Below, one piece after another: positions 10,868 to 24,100 of a stretch of 64,000 bases of DNA. Where the stretch lies: assembly GCA_964017195.1 (NCBI GenBank), contig OZ024896.1:28107430-28171429 (forward strand), in the 5' to 3' direction. Both the position numbers and the translations under genes were made by a program. The notes under the pieces were generated by a model, which made no database searches, was not told the DNA's origin, and saw only the letters and a program-made list of their open reading frames with translations. This DNA is from Siderastrea radians. Taxonomy: Eukaryota; Cnidaria; Anthozoa; Scleractinia; Rhizangiidae. Within the stretch, counting starts at the first letter, position 1, and every line of letters begins with the position of its first letter.

Positions 10868-13073
10868 TCAAGAGTTCTTGGACGGACGTTTCTCTGGGAT
10901 GCTGCTGCTACGGTTTCTGGAGTCGTCCTTTTTGCCACCCAGCTCCTCACTCTGGGAACGGGAATGAGGTCGTCTCTGTCCTTTGTTTTGAGCTCCTCCT
11001 TTACCCCCCGTGGATTTACCGGGATCTTTCGTTCGTCCTCCCTGCTTGTTCCCCTCTGGTTCTCTCTTTGAAGCTCCTCCTTTACCCTTAGGGGAATTAT
11101 CTGGATCTTCTGTTCGTGCTCCCTGCTTCTTCCGGTTCGGTCCTCTGTTTGGAGCTTCTACTTTATCCATAGGGTAATTATCTGGAGCTGCCATTCGTGC
11201 TCCCTGCTTGTTCCCCTCCGCTCCTCTGTTTAAAGGTCCCCCTTTTCCCCCAGGGGAATTATCGGGATCTCTCATTTGAGCTCCCTGCTTGTTTCCCTTC
11301 AGTCCTCTGTTTGGAACTCCCTCTTTTTCCCCGGGGGAATTATCGGGATCTCTCGTTCGTGCTAGTTCCTTGTTCCACTCTGGTTCTCTGTTCGGGGCCC
11401 CCTCTTCCCCCCCGCGGAAACTATCGAGGTCTCTCGTTCTTGCTCCCTGCTTTGGAGCTCCTCCTTTACCCCTAGAGGAGTTATCTGGATCTCTCTTTCG
11501 AGCTCCCTGTTTGTTCTCCTTTGGTCCTTCCTTATCCTTTGCACTTGTTGAAGAATCCTTTTGTTTGGGCATTTGATGTGGTCTGGACTGAGCATCACGC
11601 CAAAGGTTATGTAGATCTCCTTGCCTCCTGTCACTCGACTTCTCTTCTCTTGGCTTTTTCCCAGCTGGTGAAGCCTTCAGAGCATCCCCTTTCAAGTCAT
11701 CATAAGTTTGCTGCTGATGACTACATTTACCATCCTTCGCGTTGTTTGCGGGATTGCCCAAAGCTTTCTCCTTCGGCTTTTCCGACGCATTACTGGCAGT
11801 CTCATTTTGTCTGGAACTCTTTCGTTTCCTGCCTCGACCACCACGCCTTGTTGGTTTTTGTTTTGGCTGTTCTTCCAGTGTGGCCGATCCAGCAGCTGAC
11901 GAGCTTGTTTGAGGCTGCTTTTCCCCACCTTTGCTTGAATGCTCCTCCAATTTCTCATCTAAAGCTCCAAAGTCTGCAGATGAGGGTACGTCGTTCCTTT
12001 TGAGAGCTTTGGACGACATTGCACTGTCATCTTGTGTCGACAAGGACACACTTTTTATTTTGTCATGAGCAATTTCCTCTTTCTGATCCTGATCTACATG
12101 CACGGTCTTGACTTCATCTATCATGCTGTCCTTCTCAGTAACACGTTCCCAAGCTTCTCTCTTTACTGAGAACTTCGTATCACCCTGTTCCTGACGTGTT
12201 ATATGGCCAGTGTTCATGGAAACTGCATTTGGATCATCGCTTTTCAGCTCGGGCGAGGTACTCCCTTCCCAGAGCCTCTTTACCTTGTTTAGTTTAGACA
12301 ATAACTGGTGTTCCTCAGGGGTCTCGGCAACCTTTAGATCCTCTGCATCAATGTGCTTTAGCTCCTTTGACTAAAGTAAAGTGACAAACATGGGGCATCA
12401 GGAAAAAGACCACTAAGACCTAGACATAACTAATATAAGAATTTGCTTTGTGTGGGGTGTGTACTCAAAACCTCGTAGACTACAATACACGCAATACACG
12501 TAGACAGAAAAAAAAGTTCACTGTTTCAGGTAACATAAACCGATAACAACACAAGTCCCAGGAAACAACGGCATCAAACAAGAACAAAATTTGGGCAAAA
12601 AGGAAAGTCCATTCGCTCGTTTTTCACGATTTGTATTCAAATGCGAAAATTTAGTAACTTATTCCCCATTCTCCCTTAACAAACGTGATTAATTGAAGAA
12701 GGTTTGACAAAGATAAGGAGAATCTGTGTCAAAAAGGCTGTTTTACAAAGGGTTCAAATAAGTTATACTTGTAAATTGTAAATTCGCTATATTAACTCTA
12801 AAGTTGAAAATGCCATTTGGCAACGACGAAAGCAAACCAAACAGCGTTAAAAATTGCTTAAACTTTGGTATGAGTAAGGCAATAGTGGCCACATCATTCA
12901 GATTCGTTTTTTCCTGATGGCAAACACAAGCTCAATGTAGAAAACAGAGTACACAAATTTCAGTGAAGACATACCTCAAACTCATTTGAGGGCAAATTCG
13001 TGGGAAGAATGCTCTCTGATTTCCTTGATTCATCTTCAGCCACCCTCATAAGGTCGATAAACTGCTCTCCTGT
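10868..13073 (-). CDS. Unrecognised Lys/Arg/Gly-rich repeat protein (two exons) or alternative 3' exons
   Basis: Two minus-strand exons join in phase 0: 12975-13073 (after a CTAG acceptor, before GTATGT) and 10868-12370 (after TTTAG, ending TAG). The first has one open frame and contains an ATG at 13047-13049, which would give a protein of about 525 residues. I do not recognise it. It is hydrophilic and looks disordered: an acidic/Lys-rich N-terminal half with a basic patch (RRGGRGRKRKSSR), then about seven degenerate 27-residue repeats with a core like KQGARTRDPDNSPGGKGG. It lies 419 bp downstream of the uridylyltransferase stop, on the same strand. It may be a separate gene or an alternative C-terminus spliced from that gene; a GTCAGT donor at about 13540 would keep phase. 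No upstream exon could be fixed. Confidence 0.55.
10975..11525 (-). repeat. Coding minisatellite, ~81-bp unit, about seven copies
   Basis: Translated on the minus strand, seven successive segments share the pattern NKQGAR-x-RDPDNSP-x-GKGGAPNRGPEG, about 27 residues each. Differences between units are mostly substitutions with the reading frame kept, consistent with a translated tandem array. Confidence 0.75.
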
Positions 13074-13491
13074 CTAGACACCCAGCATGCCACATTAGCC
13101 ATACAGTTCTTAACAGGTATGAAAACCGTTTGCAAATCGGCTAAATCAAACGTGCAAACAGTGCAATCTTACACAAAACACTGGATCATACAATTATGTC
13201 TTGCCACAAGGGTTGTAACAGACACAATAAGACTTTCAAGATAAGTAAATGTTTTAGATGCACGTTTGCTCGCCAAAAATCATCATCAATCAGTCATTCT
13301 TGTGAAATTGTCAATAACAATTGAGGAAGATGTGAAAACTAATAAGATTGAAACCATGAAAGGCACTAGAATATATTTCCCTCACAAATCTATAACTTAT
13401 GTAACTATAGCTTGTTTCCACAACGTTCTACAAACCTATCCTTACAGCACAACTGATCTATTTGTGTACAAGACAACAAAAAAATCATTCA

Positions 13492-15182
13492 CTAGTAGTA
13501 AAACCAGTATGGCCAATATGGTGAACTGACCATGTGGGTTCCAAACGCAGGTTCTACAAGTCCCTGCTGATGCGGTGCTGGTTGCTGAGAAGTATGCTGG
13601 GGTGGTGATCCAAGGACAAGGGGTGACATGCCAGACGGATGAGCAAGCGGACGCTGTTGCAGCATCTGCTGGGGTGTCCCTGGTGCAGCATGAGAATTGC
13701 CATGTGACAGACGCTGAGGTGATCCAAGATTAGCTGCTCGTATACTAGGGAAGTTGCCTTGAGACAAGAGGGGATGTGCCATACTCTGGGGCGACCCTAT
13801 TGTAGGCACTGGCATACCAGGGGAGTTAACATGAGGAGACTGAAGCTGATGACCCTGAAAATGTGGTCCTCTGGCTGCTGAAGGAGGGCTGTTTCGTCCT
13901 ACTGGCCACATAACATTCCTGGAGACGTTTGGAGGGCTCTGAGCAAGGATCTGATGGCTTAGCTCTGCATGAGGTTCCTGTCCACGAAATGGAGAACCCA
14001 CATGTTGTTGCATTGGCAAACTATCAGAAGCAACTCTCCATTGATGTAGCTGTGTATGTGCTTGAAGCTCCGGCGTCAAAGGATAAGGAACAAGTGGCCT
14101 CAATGGCGGAGAGAGATGGCCAAGCATCGTCATACCTTGTTGCCTTAGCCACATTTCATGTTGGGTAGGAGAACCAACGAAATGACCACTTTGTGGACTG
14201 AACACACCTGCCTGGTGTCGGGGTGGAGTGTTCAGAATAATGCTCTGTCCTTCAAATATATCAGCTTGTGATATGCTCCCAGGAGGTGATGCTAAGATTT
14301 CTCCACTCATCGTGTGAGGTAACCCCGGGGTTGAAGCATGAGGTAAGTGACTTGTGCCACCAGCGATATAAAACCCAGGAGGCGGTTTCACACTTTGTGG
14401 ATTAATGGGCAGGGAAGGTGCTCTCTTTTCATGTCCTAGAGGAACATCGGAAGTGGTTTGCACTGTTGTCGATGCAGCAACGTTGCTTTGATTCCCATTG
14501 TTGGAAGACCCGGATAATTCACCAGTCTCGTTCATAATGTTAGGAGAAGGCACGTCTGGTATTGTGCTGTGTTCCTGGGTCCCATTAGGCAGCGTATGGG
14601 ATACCCCAGACATTCCACAAACTTTTACTGGATTATCCTCTCTACGTGTGTTATTTTGCTCTTCTTTCACTGGAGAGGAATGTACTTCTGGTTGAGATCC
14701 GGATAAGCTTGCTACATTGGCTACTTGGCGCGATGGGATTTCCGTAGGTTTTGCTGCGGGTGTGGACGTTCTGTTGTCAACACCCTTGCTTTGTGCCTGT
14801 TTGTTTGGGGCCGATGTCGACCTTGGACGCGAAGACCCTGCATTGAAAGGCTTCCTACTCAAGTCAGGCTTCTCGCCTTCTTGGTTTGCTATTCGTTGTT
14901 CCTCCTCCTTTTTCTGTTCCGCTCTTCGGTTTGATTTTGAATGTGGACAATCTTTGGCAATGTGCCCTATTTTGCCACAAACACGACAGTTGCGGTCTGC
15001 TGGTGCTTCGTAGCCATCGGTTAGGTAGTACACATCAAAAAAGTAGCGCTGACAGAATGCTGCTGGTATGTCATATCGTGGAAATCCAAAGCGTTCACGT
15101 CCTTTAATAAAAGCAGTTTGAATGTAGCTGGCCATCTTTCTTGTCACACCAGCACCCAAGTTGTGGTCAAGGTTGAACGGAT
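13492..15182 (-). CDS. TUT4/7-like: TUT last exon: PAP-associated domain end, second zinc knuckle, Pro/Gln-rich tail
   Basis: The exon opens with DPFNLDHNLGAGVTRKM, the end of the PAP-associated domain, and NCRVCGKIGHIAKDCP, a CCHC knuckle (C968, C971, H976, C981). The remaining 484 residues are low complexity and rich in Pro, Gln, Ser and His, ending WPYWFYY before TAG. Vertebrate TUT4 usually has another knuckle further on; none is visible here. Confidence 0.93.
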
Positions 15183-18100
15183 CTGTAACACAAATTGGCA
15201 AGAGTGTGAATGAATTATCAAGAGACCGATGAATGAGCTGAAGTGGAAATGGTACAGCATCAAATGTTGATTCACAAAAGGATTTGAAGGGGAGAGGCTT
15301 CCTAGTAAGAGTTAGGCTATTTCTCGGCTCTTAGGTAACAGTTAATTCACCGATCTCAGATGAGACTTATCCCGATTTTCTCAGCTATTGGGGAAAGACC
15401 TTGCATGCTACTTTAAAGCTAGCCTGAGAAAACAGGCGAGGTTTTGCGAGGTCGCCACTTGGACCCTCGCAAAACGACGTCTGAGTAACGAGTGCAGAAA
15501 TTCCATACTGATGACAGGTCACTAACCAGATCTAGGAAGTGCTTCTGATTGGTTAAAATGCGAGGGAATTTCGTTTCAACCAATCAGAAGCACTACCTAG
15601 ATCTGGGTAGTGATGCGTCATCAGTATGGAATTTCTGCGCTCGTTACTCAGACGTCGTTTTGCGAGGGCTCAAGTGGCGACCTCGCGAGACGCCAGCTGT
15701 TTTCTCAGGCTAGTTTAAAGTTTAAATTTTGAATTTTTTTTCTTTAGCTGTAAGTCGAGTTTAATTTAGATGCTCTACAATGTGGAAAGTCTACGTTATA
15801 AAGTTAGCAAACCCTTCCATACTACTGACAACCACTCCCTGAAAACCTCCCTGAAAACCACTCAACGTGATGGGAGTATCCTCTTTAAAGATTAAAGACA
15901 ATTCGCAAGCCAATATAATTTACACTACGTTAAAAAGGGTATTGGTTTGTGACGTGTCTTACAGGGTGGTTTAGGGGCCTTTAAAACGGCTGCTTGTGAT
16001 CTTTACATTTTGGCATATATTTGGGGAACGAATGTATCGGAGTTTGTAAAGCTATAGAAAAATACAAACGAACTTTGGCCAGGCGACTCAACATTTGGCA
16101 AGGATTTTCGCCTACCATTCACAATAAAACGATTGAAAGCATTACCGAAAAAGATTAGCAATGTATTGTAATTGTCTTGCAGTGTAATTTACTGTGATGC
16201 AATTACCTTGAGCGTTGTAAACATGTATCATTTTGAAAACACTGTAGTGTGTGAACGAGTGCCAACGAAGACATTGGCATTTTCGATCCTTTAGTGTGGA
16301 CGGGGGGCTTTTTCAAACAAAAACACAGTGTGGACAAATGAGAACGATACGAACAAGCTTATGTGAGAATATTTTGCTATCTTTTTGGGCACCTGAAAAC
16401 GGAGACTTTAAAAACAAATGCACTACTGTACACAAGACCTACGGCAGCAATCATGTGGCGAGCTTAATAAAACCAGAAAAAATCCTCAGAATTGATTTAC
16501 GAGACACCACTTTTGATTAAGGGTCTAGTGTGGATTTTCGGTGATGTTCAATTTTTATCACTCGGCAACTTGCCTTGGTGGACGGCAAAATGTAACCAAC
16601 TAGCACAACAAGGAGACTATATCATGTGACAAACGATAAAAAAGAAGGATAAGGACATCTTTTATGACAAAAAACGTACCCTCAATGGCAAACACATGTT
16701 TTGTCCACATCTTTTCAAATTTCGTCAGCCTTTTCACTCTTCTGCAAGAAACCACGTCATGTTCAAAGTCGAAGTCTTCAGTGTAGTACCTCAAGAAGCC
16801 ATACCACAGTAGCCCTGCACTCAACGGGTTCCTTTCCTTCTGATTCCACAGGCTTTTCTACGGAAAAACGTTTAAGACGAGGCATCAGTGGGTCATTCAA
16901 TGGTAACCTGTTTTCGGCCAGCTTCCCATTCACAACTGATATCTTTGTTACGTACAGCGCCGGGTTTGCAAACACGGTTCGCGAGTTATGATTCAAGGTC
17001 ATGATTCAATCAAGCAGTCACCAACATAAGCACTACTCGGCCTCCAACTTGAAGGCATTTTCTCATTAAATGAAAGCTACCACGTCGGTTAAATGTAGCC
17101 AGAAGACAGCCATGTTATTGAAATCTTGTTGACGACAGTTAAAAACAAAATCGTTGGTTAAGTTGTTTAGTTCGAGTTCAGATGTTACTGGTAAGCGTGG
17201 TGACAAGTGCCATTTTAAGCAGTCTAAAATATTCTTCGAAATGGTGCAAAACCACTTGGCGCTTCTAAGCGGTTGTTTTATACATGAAATAAAAGGAAAA
17301 GGTCACGTTGTTTTCCTTATACCAACTTCTTCAATGAATCATGAGGTTTGAGTGTCAATGAACTCTGTCGTGTGCAAACTGGGATTAAAAAAATCACCAG
17401 CTATGATCTAATAAAGGACCAAGGTTTTCTCATCAAAAAAGAGAAAATACCCTTTTGTTTTTATGCAAGGATGCAGTCATAAACTGCTACAATTTTATCT
17501 TTGGATAGTAAACAGTTTACAGGGATAAAGTGGACTTGAACATGTTTTATGACCATGTAGACGTGGACATACAATTTTCTTGATGTCATTACAAAACCAG
17601 CAATTCCAGCCATCTATAATCTTCTCCGGCTGCTTCTTGTCTGTATGGAGGGTCTGTAGTACTGGAATAACTGGAGGCTTGCACTGTTGTAGATAGTGCA
17701 GCAACATCAGGATGTAAGCATACGACGACAAGCTACCTTTGGATGCATCTCCGATGTCACACACCTGGACACAAAATAGACATAGACAAGGTTACATCTT
17801 TACACTTTCAATATCATCATAGTAATTTCGTTATAGTTGATAAGAAAATCGTTGCGTGACGACCCAAATAACGGTTGCATAGGAGACTACAAATAGGCCG
17901 GTCTGTTGTTTTTCACATTCAGTAACCTCATTGTTACAAGACATATTTGTAAATCACTTTCTATCGATCCGATCACTGATCTTCAAAAGCGCCATATTTG
18001 CATCCCTTAACATACAAAATGCTGATCTCAATCCAGTGACATGTGATTTGATTGACACAAGGTTGACTCTTACTCAATGCTCATCTTAGAAGGGGTTATT

Positions 18101-21100
18101 AAATAGGAATCTTTTGCATTCACGTAGGCAACCCCACGGAAAAATTATTTAAAAGAATCGTGCAATTTTTAATCTACGTTGTTGTTTTTCGTGCAACTTG
18201 TATAACGTGGCCTAACCATCCAGCACATTGAAATCTTGACAGCTTTGAAGTTCAGAAAGAGAACTAAAATTCACCATTGTGTGTTCATGTTCTCGAACAA
18301 ACCCGGAAGTGAGCCATTTGTCGTTGTTGTTCTGTAGAGGACGACAAAGAAATGTATGGAAACGTATAAGGAACATGCAGAGCCATTGTTTCGCTAATTG
18401 AGCCTTTTGTCATCGGGATCGAAGTGATTTTGGAAAAAGAGCATTTTGGATTGGTTAAAAACTTAAGTTAGTTCTTTAATGAAAGAGGCGGGACGATTAA
18501 CCCTTTCACTCCCAGAGTGAGTTACTTCCTAGTCTGTAGATGAAATCCTATGGTGTGACCATTCAAATGAAACCTCGTCAGCTGTACTTTCACATGGTAC
18601 TATTTATGTTTAATTTTGTTACAAAATGAAATTTGGAATTCGTCTTGAATTTTGATTTTAGGCACTCTTGGGAGTGAAAGGGTTAAAGAATAATTGTGGC
18701 AAGTGCAGGATTTGACATTCTTCATCACCTTCACATCGCCTAACCTTTGCAAATACTTTTACAGTATACCCCAAAGTGGCAACTCGATCGTCCAGTTTAG
18801 CGTATGTAGCAAGCATGGCAGTGTTCTCCAAGGCAAGAGTGTTGTAAAGGCTGATGTCAGCTTCACGTTTACAACTGCGGAGGTAGAACTTGACGATCGG
18901 CACCTTAGCAGTGGTGATAGCCAGTACATTGCCACAATCTTTGTGCTTCTTTAGGAGCTTGGCAAGTTGTGTGATCACATCAACAGCATCCACCTAACAA
19001 AAAGATTCAGGATTAACGAAGGTTCACACAGGGGATCTCAAGCACTGTTATCAAGGCTACCCTTATGCAATTCCAAAGAGATCTGCAGAGGTCGTGATGA
19101 ATAAATCATCAAAGTGGCTCCTCAAAGTTTAGGCCTAAGTCCGGTTTCTGCAGTATAAAGCGAGAAAGGCGTTGCAATCCCCCCCCCCCCCCCATGGACG
19201 GGACGCTACTCCATCACAGGGCTACACACCAGCATTTCGTTAGGTTCTCTCACAGCTCGCTGGTACCGACTTAACCCTTTAAGCCCCAATAGTGATGAGC
19301 ATCAAATTTCTCCTCATCATTTCAGTGCATTATAGCACTTAAAAGTGTTGAGAATTTAGGAAATGATCAGCAAAGATAATTTGTCTTGCTGTTTTAACAA
19401 GTTCTCCCAACTAGTAAGCAACAAAATGTGTGGAGACCAGTTTGGAAGAATTTATAATTACGCTGAGACTTAAGGGCGACTTTCAGTAAACATCGAGCAT
19501 TCGGCGGCAGACGTTGAGAAATCGTTTCTTTCATATTTTGCACATAAATGGGTGTTGGTAAAACTAGAAACCTGGCCCCAGTTGTTCAAAAGTTGGATAA
19601 CGCTATCCACCGGATAAATCTCTATCCAGTGGATAACGCAATTGGTTTTCCTAATACTTATCCACTGGATAGTGATTTATCCGGTGTATAGCGCTATCCA
19701 ACTTTTGAACAACTGAGGCCTGATGTGGTTCGTTTTCCCCAGAAGCGCTTACCAGCTCGATGCAAGTTTATAGTACTGATTTTCAAGATTAATTTGCTGT
19801 GATTTTGACCTCTCCAACCCGAGAATCGATTTCCTCGTTTTTTTTTTTCGAAAATAAAGCGCTTCTGGCGAAAACGAACCACATCAGGTTTCTAGCTTTA
19901 CTAACACCTAATTATATGCAAAATACGAAAGAAATCGATTTTTCAACAACTGCCGCTAAATTGAAATTTTGCTTGATTTTTACTGAAAGTCACTCTTAAC
20001 CCTTTCACTCCCAGAGTCAGTTATAGAGACATTCAGGTGATTCTGACATTTGAGTCTGTGGATGAAATCCTATAGTGTTACCATTCAAATGAATCCTCTT
20101 CAGCAGTACTTTCACGTGGTGCTGTTTATTGTGCTGTACAAGGTGATTCTGACATTTGAGTCTGTGGATGAAATCCTATAGTGTTACCATTCAAATGAAA
20201 CCTCTTCAGTAGTACTTTCACATGAAACTTTTTATATTTCAGTATTTTACAAATGAAATTTGGGATTCGTCTTGAATTTTGATTTTAGGCACTCTTGGGA
20301 GTGAAAGAGCTAAAGGGTTAAAACCCTGGGAGAGGAAGACAATGTGGAGTACAGTTCTTGTCTAAGTAAACAAAGTCAAGACACAGAGGACAAGCCTTGA
20401 ACCACCAACATAATCAAACGTTCAAAGCGCCTCCACTTGCAGAAAATTCCAATAGGATCGCTGGGAATTCAAACCCTTGTTCAGGACGGTGCCTCGTAAT
20501 ACAGATGTATTTTTGCAAAGGTTATGACTATGGGGGTAAGTAGTTCTTAGCAAGGGTTATTGGAATCCAAAAAGAAAAATGTGGGTAACCACGCATTTTT
20601 CAGCGACAATTGAGCAACCATATCTCCAAAAAAACGCTAAAATACAAAGAATGTGTGGCAATTTCTTTCCAAATTTAAGCTCAATTATCTCTGAAAAATG
20701 CGGATTACCCCCAATTTTTGTTTTGGATTCTGATAGCCCCTGGTAAGATCTACTTTTTCCACATAGTCATAAACCGCGCAATAACATTGTTGTATTAGTG
20801 GGAAAATTCCTTAAGAAACTTGAATATCCCGAGATGCGCAGAACCTATGCGCAGTAACAAAAGGAGGCACCGTCCTTAAGCCAACTTTAAAGGGCTCAAA
20901 GCAACAACAACATGATCCAAGACAAAGAAACGCTTACTTCTTCCTTGACCTGATCGTCTAAGGTCATACAGATGTCGATGTCACTGTTTCGAAAACCGAA
21001 ACCGTTCTTTGAAGAGCCAAATAAGAACAGCCTCGCATCTGAAATAAAGATGGCAAGTAAAACATTGTTCAAGTTATGGACGTTGATTAAACTTCAATTA

Positions 21101-24100
21101 ACCCAATTGTTGTGTCCATTTATGTGTTAAACGCATAGAACGTTCCATCACACACGTAACGTGTTCCATTACGCGGTATGCGGGCGGTAAGCAAAAAGTA
21201 TTAAAAAGAAAGCGTTCTCAAACGCTTGCCCATGAAAACGAGATTTCATGTACCTGGAAATATTTCATGGATGTACTCCTCTAAATTCTTCAACACTTCC
21301 TCTCTGTAGGCGACCTCCCACTTCTCAAATTCAAAATCAGCTGCAAAAAAACAGTTCACGGTGTCGTAGTTACACTTACCACCGACAACTGGGATGTACA
21401 ACAGATAACGACAGAATGCAATATGGGGGTAACAATTTTTGAAAGAGACCTTGAATAGTTTCAATCAATAGTATTGTTACAGAATCTTTATGTCTCCTTT
21501 ATAGCTAAATTGTTAGAAAGCTTTTTCCGTCACTGTCGTTGGATTTCATGAGGATTTGAACATTGTTGGGTCGAAACTATGCTGAAACTAAAACAAAGTA
21601 CTTTTTGGTGTAAATGAAATTCTCCAAGAACGCCAAGACAAATATCAGGTGATTTCCTCAAAGGGAGAACAAACTATGATCAGTTTTAAGCGATTTTTCC
21701 AAGAAACAAGGAAACAAGCTGAAAATATTGGCACACTTTTTTCCATCCTAGCGATCCACGGCCAAACACATTTATTGATAGTATCAGAAAACAAATAGGG
21801 TAATTTTAAGCCTTTCACTCCCAGAGTCAGTTATGGAGACATTCTAACTTCTGAGTCTGTGGATGAATCCTACATGCAGTATTTTACAAAATTAACTTTT
21901 AGAATTGTCTTGAATTTTGATTTTAGGCACTCTTGGAAGTGAAAGGGTTAAATACAAGTGCACCATGATTTTCCGGTGTGCTTTGATTCCATTGTCTCTT
22001 AGCTAGACAACGTGATACTAAAAATGGCGACAGAGCCCCTTTGATAGTCCCACGCCAATAACAAACTGAAAACAGCTTTCATATTACATGCCCATATCAA
22101 ACACCTTTTTCCCGAAGTCACCATTCTAGGCGCTTTCAACATTATTAATCCTACCAAACCTGAAATGCAGGACCTATCAATATGTTACCTATAAACCTAG
22201 TAAATGACTTAGGTCACCAAAAACTTGAAGCGAGGGAGTGGTTGCATCACGGAAGAAGACCGAATATGTGTATTTCAGTTTAATCCGACACGTGTGCAGA
22301 AGGTCATGGGTTTGACACCCGATGGAGACTCATTTTCTTTGTTTACCCCATTCTCGTGACAAACTGTAAACAGCTTCTCAAACTCATTACTAATTCATAA
22401 AGAGAAAACTGGTAGCTACTGGTTTTGAGAAGCCATATCAAAAACTCGAAAGAGTGTTTCATCAGGTATCCAAACACCTTGAAGTCGGTCAAAAAACTCG
22501 GCTGCGCCTCGTTTTTTCAACCGACTTCTCGGTGATTGGATGTCCTAATGAAACACTCTTTCTCTTGTTTGATATATTACTTACCAAATACCTGTATCAG
22601 GTAAGGTGTGCGTGGTGTGTTAAGTAAAAGACAATTGTTGCTGTGTAACAAACACTTAATGACTGGTCTCTTGAAAAGGCTTCTCTAGGCTTTCAAGATT
22701 CTCAACAAAAACAAAACTGTTTCCTTTTTGATCAATTGTTACGTGTATAGTGTAGGACCATGCTGAATTAAACACCGTAATTTTTACAGTATATATTGTA
22801 CTTTGCACACACCTCTGCAAGTCTTGCAAACATAATCTAGCAATACGCCAAACTGTGTAGTCATCGGTGGCAGTGTTTGTAGTTTTGGTTTCCTCAGGTC
22901 TGGGCATTGTGCTTTGGTGTGACCGTCCTCTTTACAATAACAACAGGTCTTCACTGGGCGGCTGTTTCCTCTGAAAACCTGCGCATCAAACCTGTATATT
23001 CGTACTAATTAATTACGTGTCTATAAAACGAGCTAGATTGCCATATATTTTATTTGATTAGCTTTAGCCCATTGTCATGAGTTTCAAGTTCCTGTTGGGA
23101 CTATATCGGTTACAATAAAAACTAGCATGTAAGAACCTAGTAGATTAGGAGCTGAAGGCAAATATTTCTCATTTAAATCCCTAACGTATTTCAAAACCTG
23201 TTGTAGCATGAGAATTGAAACAGGTTCTTATCTTTAAAAAACAGTCCTGTTGTGGGGTTAAATAAGTCAGAGGACTAAAAGCACGGTTTGCGTTTGTTTA
23301 GAATGTAGTCATAACAGGCAGATTAGAAACCACTGAACGTTGAGCATGGGACGGCACCCATATGGAATCAGTTCTCTGACCAGCAAAAAGCATTTTGCCC
23401 TTACAAATAGACGCTTTTAGGAACCTAAACAGTAGCCTCATTTCTCAGTAGTGCCCAAAGATCTAAAAAAAAAACCCACTGGTTCTCATGTGCAGGTTTT
23501 TACTATACTGTAATTTCAGTTTAGGAATAACAAAATAAAGAGAATATTACATTTATAAAGAATGCAACGGTTCCTCCAAGTGAACCAAACACATCCCCGA
23601 AAGAACAAAATTCTGTCTATTTTGAGTAAATCTTATTCCAATTACTCTGCTCTCAGGACTAGTGGGATGAAAACAAAGCAATGTTTCAATCATTCCATGA
23701 CAGTCCCAACAGACTATATATTACAATGCCAAATTGACAACACTCTTAAGTAAACTTTTTAAGTAAATTTTCGTAAACTTTCGTAAAATTTTCGGAAACT
23801 TTTGTAAACTTCTTAAGTAAATTTTCCAAATATTTTGCTGTACAAGGTGTACAAGTCTTCCCTTTTTCGCTTCATATTGATTATCATATTCTGAGAGAAA
23901 GAAAATTCAAAGTTAAATTGGTTAAAAATCTTCAAATCACGACAAACAAAACATTTGTTTGACCATTCTATTTATAGAGAGTTCATAACGTATCTGTTGA
24001 AGAAAAGAGTCCGTATATAAGCACATTTCATTCCGGCCAAATTGCTTCCAATACCGTCGTAAATCCAATTTAAACAAATCACTTACAACTCAGTTACCAT

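Noticed and set aside
11197..11634. Several open frames on the plus strand and in another minus frame across the repeat region
   Set aside because: They are antisense or frame-shifted shadows of the 81-bp coding repeats; period and base bias explain their openness.
13929..15107. Plus-strand open frames opposite the last TUT exon
   Set aside because: They lie antisense to a clearly coding exon, lack domains and have no splice support.
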